64,000 nt of DNA from Pogona vitticeps (lineage: Eukaryota; Chordata; Lepidosauria; Squamata; Agamidae). Below the pieces are notes generated by a model. The model made no database searches. It saw only the letters and a list, made by a program, of their open reading frames with translations, and was not told the DNA's origin. The stretch covers positions 210,189,501 through 210,253,500 of the forward strand of contig NC_135786.1 in NCBI RefSeq assembly GCF_051106095.1, written 5' to 3'. Of this stretch, positions 36,381 through 50,000 are shown piece by piece. Numbering within the stretch: the stretch's first letter is position 1; every line of letters begins with the position of its first letter. The translations under genes and the position numbers were made by a program.

Positions 36381-38231
36381 CTTCTGTCTTAGTTTTTAAC
36401 ACAACTAGTATACCACTGCGTCTTTAACAGCAAACAGATCTTTTTCAAATAATGGCCAGAAAAGCTATTCACTGCACTCTTTGCTTTTAAATGTACTTTT
36501 CCACTCATTAGTAAGAAGAGTGAAAAAGTTTTACGCTCCATTACCACTCATTTCCCTTTTGTAATATAAAGTCCATTTGCTAAAGACAAGTCTAATTCTG
36601 CAGCACTCAGTTACTTACCTGCAATCTCACAGGGTAGATACCAAGGCAGCAAGGCTTGGAAGACTGGTGGACCAGGAAGACCTCGGTATAATAATTTGGA
36701 AGGGGTTCAAATTCCAAATGTAGATGTTGCCTTTCAAGTAACAGGGGTTTAATATGCACAGACATATATTTAGTCCTGCTGGAATGAAGACAATGTGCTT
36801 TATGTGATTAAAAGAAGACATATCTGTTACTCATTGATAATATTTCTAAGTCTTCTGTTTGCACAGAAGAGCATGATCTCTCAAGCTACATGTGAAACCT
36901 CACAACCAATAGCACAATTCAATGTTACAAACCATATCAAGAGCACTAAAATATTTAACACATGCATTCCATCTTAAATGTTAAGGGTAGAATGTATGAT
37001 CTACCTAGGCACTATAGTTTCAATACTAGTGTATTAAGTATCAGTTCAGTTACACATTTACTTTGATCTAGTTAGGGTCTGCTTACAGTCTTATCTTTTC
37101 ATGTTCATTGCTTTATTCTTGTGAATATCCATGAAATTCTTGTCAGACTTTCAGTCTTTTTTTGGACAAACTTCCATACGACTTACAAAGTCTTACTAAA
37201 AAATTAATTGTGTGCACCCCAAAAAAGGACTTTCAAGTGTTTGAAGGATCTCATATACACACACACACATCCATGTCAAAGGATAGCCTCAGGGGTAATT
37301 TCCCATTGTGTTCAACTGGATTTACCATTTAATAACTGGGTATAGGAATACAGCTGCGACTGCATAAAGTCCTGCTTGTGGTAATTCTCAAATGAAGATT
37401 TGCAATTTCTTTTTGTTAATCATCATACAAACATTCATACATCATGACTCAGAAACTGAAGCAAACGTTAACACATTCACAACCAATATGTTATTTAATC
37501 TAGTGCTTTGATACTAAGAATTATTTAGTTTTCCTAACAGGGCAGAATTATTTATAATTTTTGTTATCTTTATCAATATGATTGAAAATAATCAATTTTC
37601 AAAGAATTCAAAGAGTATACGAACTAAATGGAGTGTCTATGCAGAGAAAGCAATTGTTTTGACCTTTCTGCTGCTATTCAATGGAAAATAAAAGCATCTA
37701 TTGTTAGCACTAGAAAAATGTCTCATCTGTAGTGGAAGGGATTTGTTTATGGAATGGCAGACAGTGTTCATTTCTATTTTTAACCAGGCGTGTCTGTTTT
37801 TACATAAGAACAGTTCATTCAACTGGTTTTTGTGCAAGTGGACATTAATTGCTATGATTCAAACATGGGAACTTTCCATATAACTACTTTATTATGCCGT
37901 AAGTCCATAATTCCCTGTCCCACGTAGCATTTTATGTCAGAGCTAACACAATTTCCTCAACCTCAAAATGGTGTGCTGCTGGGAAAGTGCTACTGCTTTC
38001 CTGAAGGCTACCTACCACCGTTTAAAGGGTTGGGTGGCATATAAAGGCACAAGGGCTAGCCCATTAGCATATGCACTTCTCTAGCACTAGAACATACAAG
38101 TCCTGCAACATGTCTTCTTTTTTACCCAGAGCTACAAAACTGCTAAAAACTCTAATTGAGTTCTTGGTTCAAATGACTGCTCTGGAATCACAACACAAAA
38201 CAGAAGGATATACATTTACTTAAAATTTTAT
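36381..38231. other. No gene recognised
   Basis: AT-rich intergenic DNA. A short (CA)n lies near 37255-37268. Confidence 0.5.
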
Positions 38232-38241
38232 TCACACACAT

Positions 38242-38282
<41 letters not shown>
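38232..38282. repeat. (AC)n(AG)n microsatellite
   Basis: CA units followed directly by about 12 GA units. Confidence 0.95.
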
Positions 38283-38366
38283 TTTAAATTGAAACATGAT
38301 GGCTGAAATACAGTATTAAGCCACTAGTGTAGGACCATTGAATTAGTGGAGGTTACAGAGGAATTG

Positions 38367-38839
38367 TGCCAACAGAAGTCCAAATAGTCAAAGCTATGGT
38401 TTTTCCTGTAGCGATGTATGGAAGTGAGAGCTGGACCATAAGGAAAGCTGACCGCCGAAGAATTGATGCTTTTGAATTGTGGTGCTGGAGGAGGCTCTTG
38501 AGAGTCCCCTGGACTGCAAGGAGAACAAACCGATCCATTCTAAAGGAAATCAACCCTGAGTGCTCACTGGAAGGACAGATCCTGAAGCTGAGGCTCCAAT
38601 ACTTTGGCCATCTCATGAGAAGAGAGGATTCCCTGGAAAAGACCCTGATGTTAGGAAAGTGTGAGGGCAAGAGGAGAAGGGGACGACAGAGGATGAGATG
38701 GTTGGACAGTGTCATCAAAGTGACCAACATGAATTTGGCCCAGTTCCGGGAGGCAGTCAAAGACAGGACGGCCTGGCATGCTCTGGTCCATGGGGTCACG
38801 AAGAGTCGGACAGAACTAAACGACTAAACAACAACAACA
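38367..38839 (+). mobile_element. 5'-truncated Bov-B LINE with 12-bp target duplication
   Basis: It holds the last ~150 codons of the Bov-B ORF (open from 38366 to 38827): [64 protein letters not shown], then an (aac)n tail. Flanks acagaggaattg at 38355-38366 and 38840-38851 match exactly, so the insertion is fairly young. Confidence 0.93.
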
Positions 38840-39313
38840 ACAGAGGAATTGACTCACCAGATCTCCACTGATTCAGTGGGCCTACTCTAGTTGCAACTTA
38901 TTATTGGATTTTAGTCATTGACTCTCTGAAGGAATTGTGGGAAATGGGCTACATGAAGTTATAGAGGGAAGACAATATATTAACTTGGGAACATATGTGT
39001 GCTGAGAAGATCAAATGGAGGAAACCAAACATTTTAAGTGCTCCCTGTCAGCTGTGATTGCTGGGAAGAACTGGCTAGAATGTATTTCAAAAAGGAGCGA
39101 TCTATGTCCCTACTATTTATCCAGTGTATAGGTTAGTTCAAAGCAGGGTTTGATATGTGTGTTAGACTTTCCTGGGGAAATTTCTTCCTGCCTGAGGGCA
39201 TGATAATTTGCACTGAGGGATGAAGAAAGCAACTCACTAGCCTGAGGATACTTGACAAGGATTAACAGCAATGACAGGTAATTAAGCAACATCAAGCATT
39301 GTTCTGTATAAAG

Positions 39314-39610
39314 CAGACCTAGGCAAAGTGCGGCTGGAGGGCCACATACAGCCCGCGAGCCACTCCTGTCTGGCCCGCGGACAGTTTGGAACATCAAAAC
39401 CATTTATAGGTTTTTGTCCAAAGTTGATCAGTTGCTTATCTTTAACATACCACAAAAACCTATTTAGTATTTGTGAATATTAACAAGTTTAAAATAAAAA
39501 CAATCATAACATCACTGTTTCATTTTATTTTTAAGTAAAGTTTGTTCGGGCGCCAAACACAGTTCAGATTTTTCATGTGGCCCCCTATAGAAATCAATTG
39601 CCCACCCCTG
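39314..39610. mobile_element. hAT non-autonomous element, 297 bp
   Basis: The left end cagacctaggcaaagtgcgg and the complement of the right end caggggtgggcaattg are inverted repeats of the caggg.tgggcaa hAT type. The 8-bp flanks gtataaag (39306-39313) and gtataaaa (39611-39618) are a target duplication with one change. It includes gcccgcgagccactcc. Confidence 0.8.
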
Positions 39611-40027
39611 GTATAAAATAAGCCTGAGAGATTTGTGAAAATGAGAGAGAATTTAACATCTTCATGTAAGGGTAAACTTTGTCTATCAGGAACCAGTCTG
39701 CTTACACTCAAAGAGACCCCATTCAGGTAACAGCATGAGTTAGGAATAAGTAAGAGATTCAGGTTAGCTAGGAATTTCTTATTATTCTAAGTGTTTACCA
39801 TCTCTAAAATTATCCAAGATTGGTTTTGTAACTTCTTGTAACTTGTTCTATTTTTACCAAGGAACTTTTGAATAACTTTCACCTTCTTTATTTTTGGTAA
39901 CCATTTTATCCTTTTTTGCTTAATTCTTTTCCTTTTAATAAAATACATAAAATGCTCTCCAGGTGTTTGTTCGATTCTGAGCGCAGAGGAAATTCAGGTA
40001 CTGATGGGGGTTACTTGACTCAGTAAT

Positions 40028-41168
40028 ACTATGAGCGAGAAGGATCTTGCAATTGTTGTAGATAATAAGCTGAATATGAGTCAACAGAGTGCTGTGGCTG
40101 CAAAAAAGGCTAATGCTATTTTTTACTTCATTAACACAAGTATGATCTTCAAATCCCGTGAAGTACTAGTTTATTTCTATTTGGCACTGGTAATGCCACA
40201 TTTAGAGTATTGTGTCCAGTTCTGAACACTGCACTTTAAGAAGGATACCAACAAACCGGAACACGTTCAGAGGAAGGAAGATCAGTGGACTGATCATGTT
40301 CAGCCTTGAAAAAAGAAGATTGAGGCAAGTTATAATACTGTCATACACAGCAGGGGAAGGATCTGTTCTTGATTATTCCAGAGTGCAGAACACATAATAA
40401 TGGGTGTAGCGGAATCCAAAAGATGACGTCATCCCTGCCTGTCAATCAGAGGATAGGGCAGGAGAGGCGGAGCAAAAAGGACAGACAGTTGGAAGAGACA
40501 GTTAAGGACAGTTGGAATGAGATAGGGATAGAGAGAATTAGGAACAAGAAGATGTGGAGAGAGCTAGGGTTTAAGAATAGATAAAAAGGGGTTAAGAAAG
40601 GAATATTGAAAGAGTAAAACATATTGAACAAGCAGGAATGAACACATAAGCATAATATGAGAAATACCAGTGATTGAATACCTGATCTAATATATATGCA
40701 CACCTGAAACAGTTTTATATTGATTTTCCTTTTTTGTTCATTAATAAAAGAATATTTGATCAAACCCCTGATTCCTAAGTTATATGAGCAGCTCCTGTGT
40801 GTGGGAATTGTAGTGGTATTAGAAGAAATACCTGGTGGCAGCGAAAAGAAGAAAAAAAGAAGGTGTGTTTACCTTTGTGGAGTCCAAAGAAATAAAGGGG
40901 CAACCAGGGGGATCGCCACGATGAGCTCAAGTTATAAGAAGCCAGATTTAGGCTGAATTTCATGAAAAAAACTCCTAACTATTAGAGCAGTATGACGGGG
41001 AACCAGTTACTTCAGCAGGTGGTGAATGCCCCAACACTGGAAGCATTCAAGAGAAAATTGGGCAGCTGTCTGACAAATCTACTTTGATTTGGATTCCTGC
41101 ACTGAGCAGGGCGTTGGAGTCAAAGGCATAAGCCCCATCAACTCAATTATTCTGTGATTCTATGAAAT
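40028..41168 (+). mobile_element. CR1 LINE 3' part, interrupted by an LTR-type insertion
   Basis: From 40031 the frame reads SEKDLAIVVDNKLNMSQQSA, AAKKANAIFYFINTS, REVLVYFYLALVMPHLEYCV. This is the CR1 order ERDLGVLVD.KLN.S.Q...AAKKAN. ..L...LVRPHLEYC. The 3' UTR resumes after the insertion at about 40921 (gctcaagttataagaagcca) and ends with attattctgtgattctatga, the CR1 terminal repeat. Confidence 0.85.
40405..40920 (+). mobile_element. LTR-type retroelement fossil inside the CR1 copy
   Basis: A fossil of about 516 bp that starts with TG (tgtagcggaatcc) and carries an AATAAA signal near 40743. It has a stretch near 40833 (tggtggcagcg) like a primer-binding site for a leucine tRNA. Flanks atggg and atgag look like a 5-bp target duplication. 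It is only part of an element, is broken, and has no coding region. It is younger than the CR1 copy it interrupts. Family uncertain. Confidence 0.45.
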
Positions 41169-42446
41169 TATGAACTGGCTCCAAAGACTTTGTTTTTTAG
41201 GGCTGAATAATCATTTCAAATAAAACTTGTTTTAGTATTTTATTATGAATTTTATACATATTTGCTGATAAGTAAGCCAAAGGTAAGTAGGTGTAAGATT
41301 CCAGCCTAAGAGTATTGTGGTAACAGAATGCTTAAAGTGTATCCTGTACTTTTTATTAAAAGGTAATGGTAGGTCAGTTTTTAAGTTCTTTAGGTACTTT
41401 TGTAAATGAAACCCAAACCTCAATATTTTTAATCCTGTTGCTTTGTCTCTTATATTCAGTTCACTATAAAGACAACCAAATGCAAAGGAATTCACTGAAC
41501 ACAGCATATCCCACAGAAACCTGCATGGCAAACTAAAATGTTGCCGTTCTGTTTACAGCATTTGGAAAGAACAATTAGATACTGAAGCTAATAATCCTTT
41601 AGCACATGTGCCAGGAAATCAACAGACAGGGACTTTTTTTTAAGGATAAACTGTACTATGAGGGATAGCAGAATAATGGAAGTATTCTTCACTAGGAAAG
41701 CACTGATATACCCATGACTTCTCTGTATTTTATCATCCTAAATACAGCTTTGTGAAACTTCTCTTTTTAATTCTATCATTTAAATAAAATGAGTTACAGT
41801 TCATCTCCACTAAGCTGCAGTGGTTCAGTTAGTTATTCTCATACGCTGATCACTGCAGTCCAAGCTTCTACTTTGGAACCATAACGGACAATGCAAGGGA
41901 GCAAAGACAGGTGCTCAGATGGGCCCAATTCCAAAATTCTACTTAAAACTATCACAAGCGCATGGTAGAGACATGATATAACACATGGCGTTTTAACATT
42001 ATTATAATGTGGCTTGCTAGCCGTGCATTGCACTCCTTCCACAATTTTACTAACTAGCCTGCTTTTACTCCTCTAACCTGCTATTGTTATGTTCAAGTCA
42101 AGGGACTCACAACATTTCCGGAACAGAGCCACTAAACTCATCCAGATTAAAGGCAATTTGGGTCTACTAAATCTATGAACTGGATTAAGTATCTCTTTGT
42201 TGTACATAGAACCCTAGGTCTTACTTGTCAGAATAATGTGGTGTACTCTTCTGAGCAACCTGGAACAGCTGTCTACAGTTTTGATGAGATTAGCTGTGCA
42301 AAAATGCTAATGAGTCCAGAGGACAGCTTCTGAATAGACCAGTCAGTCAATCAGTCGATCAGATAGGAAACACTTTTTCAAGTCGCCTGTCAGTTATCAC
42401 CCCTTCTAGTCACACCAATGATGATCATGGAGTTCTCCAGCATTTA
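41169..42446. other. No gene recognised
   Basis: AT-rich DNA; no convincing exon or young element is seen. Confidence 0.5.
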
Positions 42447-42720
42447 TTAATTTACTGATTTATTTAAAATATTTTTACCCCACCTTTCTTCTAAGAAATG
42501 ACTCAAGGCGGCTTACATCATTAAAACACAACATCAAAACTAAACACAGTGAAACAGTGAGTGGAACATATAGCGCCATTCAAAATACTGTAATTATGGT
42601 GGTTGACAATGTATTGACACCAAAGCTGGCTGGTCCAAGGACACAGTAAGGAGCTGGTGCTGGTAAACTCTTGTGTATCTAAGGAAGCTTTGCCCCCTGA
42701 GTAGAGCATTCTTAGAAAAT
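42447..42720 (-). mobile_element. LINE-like 3' end, minus strand
   Basis: On the minus strand tgtaagccgccttgagtcat is followed by aggtggggtaaaaatatttt and a poly(A/T)-rich end. This is the common squamate LINE 3'-end pattern, also seen near 11.2 and 50.6 kb. Confidence 0.5.
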
Positions 42721-42721
42721 T

Positions 42722-43078
42722 TTAGTACAAACTGAATGGTACAATGAGATCTGGAATACAGCAATTAATGATACGTAATTTAACATGTGATATTAAGTTA
42801 AAGAAAGAACTGCTGAATAAGAATATATTTAATGATATATGGGGAGACTTTATAGAATTTGTATTAATTAAAGGAAAAGGACAATTGCAGGAAACATTAC
42901 AATTTGGGAGGGAATAGGGGGCAATGAATATTGATAATATCGCAAGAATCCATATTGGTCCCAGTGATGGGTTGCAGTAAGTTTTATAATTTTTTCTAAT
43001 TTGGGTAAATATTTTTTTTTGTTTCATTTTCTGTTATGTGTCAGGTATTAAATTTAAAAATAAAATAAAAATTTAAAA
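42722..43078 (+). mobile_element. Probable L1 LINE 3' end
   Basis: The + frame reads KELLNKNIFNDIWGDFIEFV, which resembles the W..FI.YI segment at the end of L1 ORF2 in reptiles and fish. It ends in an A-rich tail (taaaataaaaatttaaaa). The match is short. Confidence 0.4.
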
Positions 43079-43080
43079 GT

Positions 43081-46000
43081 AAATTTTGACATAAGTATGC
43101 ATCAGCTCAGAGATTTAACTATTTCTGCCTCTGGAAGAAAAGATAATAATTAAGAAAATTAAGATAAATTTCAGACCTCAATTCAGCAATTCGGAAAATG
43201 GTTTAACTCAGACTGATTCTGAGGCTGCCTGATTTGACTGAAGCTCAAACCCAAACCCCAGTTCAGTATTCCAGCTCTTTGTGCAAAGAGTGGTACAATA
43301 GGAAACTTCAGACTTTGGAGAAAGTGTGTGCTTATGCCCCTAAGAATTTTGTGGATAAGTGTTATGCAAAAGGCATACAGAACGGAAATGACCTTGGTTG
43401 AGATACCAATAAAAAATTCAAAAGCACAGTCACAGTATTTGGGTGTGTGTGTGCAGTGGGATGGGTGCGTTCAACTATTCGTGGGAACGGGAGAAAATAA
43501 TTAATTTCTCTTTGCCTTTTAATATGGGTTTGGAACTAAAGAAAGAAATGTATGTTATTTTAATTTTTAATTGTCTAATGAGCATGTTTAAGTCACTCTG
43601 TAAGTCACTATTTTTGGGCAAGGGGGATGAGTAAAATTATCTAGATTTTTCCTCATTGTGAAGGGTGGGAAAAGGAAAAAAAAATCACAGGTTTGTTGAT
43701 TTCATTAAATGTCGACATAACTGAGGCTGCAACATTGAGTTTTAACATAATATTTCTATTACCTTTTTTCTTCAATACATTAGCCAAAATAAATAAGCTC
43801 TCGTTTCCAAATTCATAATATTTTCTTTTGTTATATATTAAGGACAATATGATGAACATAATCAAGGGATTGTAGTTCTGCCCTTTCGGAAGATAGTTCC
43901 AAAACAGAAATATCATCCAAAATTACTTTTTTTCTGTAATTTCTCAAAAATTTTACTGCTTTCAGGTTTCCTGTTTTCTCATGTCTCACAGCTATATATT
44001 ATTTTGGCAAGTACTTTTATTGTAGTTTTTTATTCGTTGAGTTTACAAAGAATGCCTTTTTTATACAAGGGCCTTTCAGAATTGCTTTCCATGAACCCCT
44101 TAACAATGCTTTCAATGTTTCAGGTTTGCATTCTCACTGTAAAACAAATTAATACTTCTGCACATTTCTTTTATATGATGCTGCCTAGAGAACAGACTAG
44201 TGCATAGGTGTTCTTGTAGACAGAGTTCCACATCACATTTAAGGATTCATTTTCTGTGTCAGTCAGGGCTCAGTGTCAATATTTCTCATTTGGCGTACAA
44301 GAGATTTTCATATTTTAAAATTGCCAATCCTAGAATATGTTCCATGATTCAATGAGAAATAGCTGAAATGTCTCAGTGTTAGATGTGAAACTTTATATGC
44401 ATCAATTAATCCTGTTCAATGTTGGTTTTTTAGATTTTAAAGAGGCATGCATGTGTAGATGAGATTTTTCATTCAAGCATTGAAGGTGATTTTTTTTTTC
44501 CTACACTGATATCTAACATCACATTGCTATCACTACCAGGAATGCTTTTCCAATGAAGCAAAGGAATGTAGTTTTGTAAGGGACATAGTCCCTTTGATTT
44601 CAATCAGGTACATAACAGGACTCAAGTGCAATGACCTTATCTTCAGCTCTTCCCTAGATTCATATAAATCTGTCATGATCTCTTAGAGGAGCATCAGTAG
44701 TAACAGGACATGTTCAGGAGTATTATTGCCACTTTCAAGGATCCATAGGTACGGAGAGACCCACACTAACCACTGAGCCACACTAATCTATCTGCCCTGG
44801 TGTGGATGAAACAAACCAGAGGGCCAACAGATGGCTGGAGGAATCTTCCTGCCCAGAAATCTGACAACTCCTTTGTTTAACCCAGCTAAGCAGTTCTTCC
44901 AGGGAGTTCCAGAAAATCCACAAGGTTAAGTCCTTACACCAACCCTGCAAGGTAGAAATGCCTCCACACCCACAAAACATACAGGCTCCCAGGAGATGGT
45001 CAAAGAAAGGCCTGGTTTTAAATACTGCCAACTCTCTTAACTGAAGTCAAGCAGCTGTATGAAGAAATGTTACTTTTTATTAAAGATGGTGAAAAGAGCA
45101 AACAAAGTTTCAAGAGTTAAAAAGAGAGTCAAAAAGGTTTTGAAGCAAAAAATCAGAAGTTTTAATAAGCTGGCTAAACTATTATAGTGCTTGCTCTTTA
45201 GCATACCTTCAGTATAGTCTCAAAACACACATGTATCCCTTACAGCAGAACAGCAAACACGCATAGCATATCCTACAAGATAACTAAGCCAGCCAGAGTA
45301 ACAGATTACCCCAGCTATCATGAACTTTCATGAAGGCAAGAGCAGTTTCTACTCCCTTCCCTCACTAAACTGAAAACCATCTTCCCAGTTAGTTAAGTAC
45401 CAAAGAATAAAGGCCACTTTCACATGCATAAACTGCAAATAGTCCTCTCTTCTACTTATTGGTGGACATTAACCCCATTCTCTCAGCCAGCTTGTTACAG
45501 GTACTGACTACAAAACCAGAATTTTCCAAAAAAGCATCAAAGTCCATGATACTTCAGCTTCCCAGTTCTTGACGACTACTCTTCTAACATTGGACAATTC
45601 ATTCTTACAGAACTATTGACCCAAAGTTCAAGTGAGAAAAGGTCACTCTGGCAATCTTCATGAGTTGCTCACTCTTGTGAAAAAGGATGATATCTGGATG
45701 TAATCATCTTCATAATCCTTCCTCTTTTCGGTATTGTTCCTCATCCATTGGGAGTTAGGAAGAATTAAAATAATTGAAGACTTTTTGTTTTGCTCATTTG
45801 GCACCAAGTCTAAGAAACTGCATTAGGCCAGCAATGGATTATCATAGAATTAAAGAATAATGAAGTTGGAAAGGGGCATTTTCTCCAATTTGGATCCATC
45901 CACATGCTTAAAACTATTCCAACAAAGCTGTGATGAAGGAAATAAAAGATGCTCCAACTGGACGTGACATGCAGCATCAGAGTTTCCTTTCACTTTTGTA

Positions 46001-47078
46001 CAATGTTGGCCACTAGATGTCACTTTGGCTTTTATCTAGTTCTATCGTTACCAACAATACTATCTGTACTAGTCCTTTGATCTTCTATGCTAGCCTTCTG
46101 ATTTAGGAGCTTTATTTTCCAGCACTATCTAATTTCATTTTGGAATGTCTCATTATAGGGTTTTCAAAGTAAGACCTTTTGCTGCACGGTACTATCAAAA
46201 AGTTAGTTTGAGTGTTACTGTGGCCTTTGAAAGATCCTCCAGCAGTGTCACCTTCTCCTACTGTTGCTGCTCAGTAGTTGTCCTTTAGGAGTTTCTGCTC
46301 CCATCATCACTGGAACCTTCCATTATCTTCTGCTAATGTGGCAATTAATCCTGAAGGGAGTAGATGTGTTTTATTAGTCTGGTGTCTCAGCTTTATTGGA
46401 TGACTCTATTAGGAGTTCAACCTCATAATGGAATCTAGCCTACTGACAGCCCTGCTTTCAGCCTCCCTGATGCACTCAAAGCTCTTCACCACATTAAGGA
46501 GTATATCCAAGAGAGATAATTTTTGCAGTTTTTAGATTTATTTTTATATTTCAAGTCTTGGATTCAAAGAATGGGATAATACAAGTATTTTATTACATGC
46601 ATTTGCCTGTCACAGTTGTTTGTTATAGCAGTAGTGCCAGTTACACGTATCAGTTACAGTTCTGCCAAAGCTGCAATGTAAGTTAAAAGTGCAACAAAAC
46701 TCTACAAAAGCAGTTGGGATAACAAAGAAAATAAGCATTTGTCCCATGCACAATAGTAGATCTTCAATCTCACCTCCAAATATCTCAAGAACTATTCCCT
46801 GTGCCCTTCAGCCTCACTTCATTTGATCCTTACAAAAGGCAAACACAGATTCGATCCAGCCTTTTTCAAATACTTTTATGAATGAGAGTCCACTCCCTTT
46901 TGAAGCAGTCTATTCCACTACAGAACAGCTTGCACCATAAAATTTTACCTAGATATTTAGCTGACACCCCTCCTTTCTTGTGAATCTGAATTAAGTGACT
47001 TGGGTTGTATTTTGGAAAAAAAGAAAATAAATTGATTCTGTCTATTGTCTTTTTTCTTTTTTGAATAAAAGAAACTTT
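43081..47078. other. No gene recognised; unclassified repeat possible at 44750-45500
   Basis: Long AT-rich intergenic stretch. 44780-45130 has repeat-like character on the minus strand, but I could not assign a family. Confidence 0.45.
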
Positions 47079-47089
47079 ACCATGGCATT

Positions 47090-50000
47090 TCCCCTCACAG
47101 ATTGCTGCCTTGTGGCAAAGGGGCTTGACTAATTCAGAGAAACTATGGGCTATGCCATGCAGGGACACACAAGACAGACAGGTCATAGTGGAGAGTTCTG
47201 ACTAAACGTGATCCACCTGGAGCAGGAACTGGCAAGCCACTCAAGTATCTTTGCCAAGAAAACTCCATGGAGAGAAAAAAAGGCTAAAAGATATGATGCT
47301 GTAAGATGAGCCCCTCAGGTCGGAAGGTGTCCAACATGCTACTGAGGAAGAGCCGAGGACAAGGACAAGTAGCTCCAGAGCTAATGAAATGGTTGGGCCA
47401 AAGCCGAAAGGACGCTGAGCTGCAGATGTGCCTGGAAGTGAAAGGAAAGTCCAATGCAGCAAAAAAAAAAAACAACAAAAAAAAAAACCCTGCATAGGAA
47501 CCTGGAATGTAACCTGGATGTGCTCAAATAGGAGATGGCAAGAACAAACATTGACATTCTGGGCATCAGTGAACTGAAATGGATGAGAACAGGCAAATTC
47601 AATTCAGATGATTATCATATCTACTATTGTCGGCAAGATTGCCATAGAAGAAATGGAGTAGCCCTCATAGTCAACAGAAGAGTGGGAAAAGCTGTACTGG
47701 GATACAATCTCAAAAATGATAGAATGATTTCAATACAAATCCAGGCAGACTTTTCAACATCACACTCATCCAAGTTTATGAACCAACCACCAATGCTGAA
47801 GAGGCTGAAATTGACCAATTCTATGAAGACTCACAACACCTTCTAGAACTGACACCAAAGAAATATGTTCTTCTCATTATAGGGGACTGGAATGCTAAAG
47901 TAGGAAACCAAGAGACAAAAGGAACAACAGGTAAATTTGGCCTTGGAGTTCAAAACAAAGCAGGGCAAAGGCTATTTGTCAAGAGAACAAGCTGGTCATC
48001 ACAAACACTCTTTTCCAACAACACAAGAGGCGACTCTACATATGGACATCACCAGATGGACAATATCAAAATCAGATTGATTATGTTATCTGCAGCCAAA
48101 GATGGAGGAGCTCTATATAGTCAGCAAAAACGAGACCTGGAGCTGATTGTGGATCTGATCATCAGCTTCTCATAGCAAAATTCAAGCTTAAACTGAAGAG
48201 AGTAGAAAAAACCACTGGGCTAGTCAGGTGTAATCCAAACCAAATCCCTTATGAATACGCAATGGAAGTGAAGTACAGATTTAAGGAACTACATTTGGTG
48301 GACAGAATGCCTGAAGAACTCTGTACTGAGGCATCAACAAAAACCATCCCAAAGAAAAGGAAATGCAAGAAAGCAAAGTGGCTGTCCAATGAGGCCTTAC
48401 AAATACAGTAGCAGAGAAGAGAAGGGGAACAAAATGCAAGGGAGATAGGGAAAGTTACAGAAGATTGAATGCAGACTTCCAAAGAATAGCACAGAGAGAC
48501 AAGAGGGCCTTCTTAAATGAACAATGCAAAGAAATAGAGGAAAAGAATAGAAAGGAAAAAAACGGAGATCTGTTCAGGAAAATTGGAGATATTAAAAGAA
48601 TTGATGCCTTTGAATTGTGGCGCTGGAGGAGACTCTTGAGAATCCCCTGGACTGCAAGGAGAACAAACCTATCCATTCTAAAGGAAATCAACCCTGAGTG
48701 CTCACTGGAAGGACAGATCCTGAAGCTTAGGCTCCAGTACTTTGGCCATCTCATGAGAAGAAAAGACTCCCTGGAAAAGACCCTGATGTTGGGAAAGTGT
48801 GATGGCAAGAGGAGAAGGGGACGACCGAGGATGAGATGGCTGGACAGTGTCTGCGAAGCAACCAACATGAATTTGACACAACTCCGGGAGGCAGTAGAAG
48901 ATAGGAGGGCCTGGCGTGCTCTGGTCCATGGGGTCACGAACAGTTGGACACGACTGAACGACTAAACGACTAAACGAAAAGAACATTTTGTGCAAAGATG
49001 GACATGATAAAAGACAAAAATGGTAGGGACTGAACAGAAACAGGTGGCAAGAATACAGAGAGGAATTATACCAGAAAGATCTGGATGTCCCGGACAACCC
49101 AGATAGTGTGGTCGCTGACCTTGAGCCAGACATCCTGGAGAGTGAACTCAAGAGGGCCTTAGAAAGCTTGGCTAACAACAAGGCAGTGGAGGTGATGCCA
49201 TTCCAGTGGAACTATTTAAAATATTAAAAGATGACACTGTTAAGGTGCTACATTCAATGTGCCAGCAAGTTTGGAAAACTCAACAGTTGCCAGAAGACTG
49301 GAAAAGATCAGTATACATCCCAATCCCAAAGAAGGGCAGTGCCAAAGAATGCTCCAACTACCGTACAATTGCACTCATTTCACATGCTAGCAAGGTTATG
49401 CTCAAAATCCTCCAAGGCAGGCTTCAGCAGTATGTGGACCAAGAACTCCCAGAAGTACAAGCTGGATTTCGAAGGGTCAGAAGAACGAGAGATCAAATTG
49501 CTAACATGTGCTGGATTATGGAGAAAGCCAGAGAGTTCCAGAAAAACATCTACTTCTACTTCATTGACTAAGCAAAACCATTTGACTGTGTGGACCATAG
49601 CAAGCTATGACAAGTTCTTAAAGAAATGGGAATGCCTGACCACCTTATCTATCTCTTGAGAAATCTATATGTGGGACAGGAAGCGACAGTTAGGACTTGA
49701 TATGGAAACTCTGATGTGAAAGGCTGGACTGGAGTAATCCAAGATGGAATCAAGATTGCCAGAAGAAATATAAAAAACCTCAGATATGCAGATGATAGCA
49801 CTCTGATGGCAGAAAGTGAGGAGGAAGCAAAGAACCTCTTAATGAGGGTGAAGGAGGAGAGTGCAAAAAATGGACTGAAGCTCAACACCAAAAAAACTAA
49901 GATCATGGCCACTGGTCCTATCACCTCTTGGTAAATAGAAGGGGAAGATATGGAGGCAGTCCAATGTTTTACTTTCTTGGGCTCCATGATCCACTGCAGA

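Noticed and set aside
44780-45500. Possible LTR-type or other repeat on the minus strand
   Set aside because: There are repeat-like phrases, but no terminal repeats, target duplication or coding similarity that I could support.
48465-48965. 166-codon open frame that looks like a Bov-B protein with a new N-terminus
   Set aside because: It is a chance fusion between the outer Bov-B and the Bov-B end nested at 48601.
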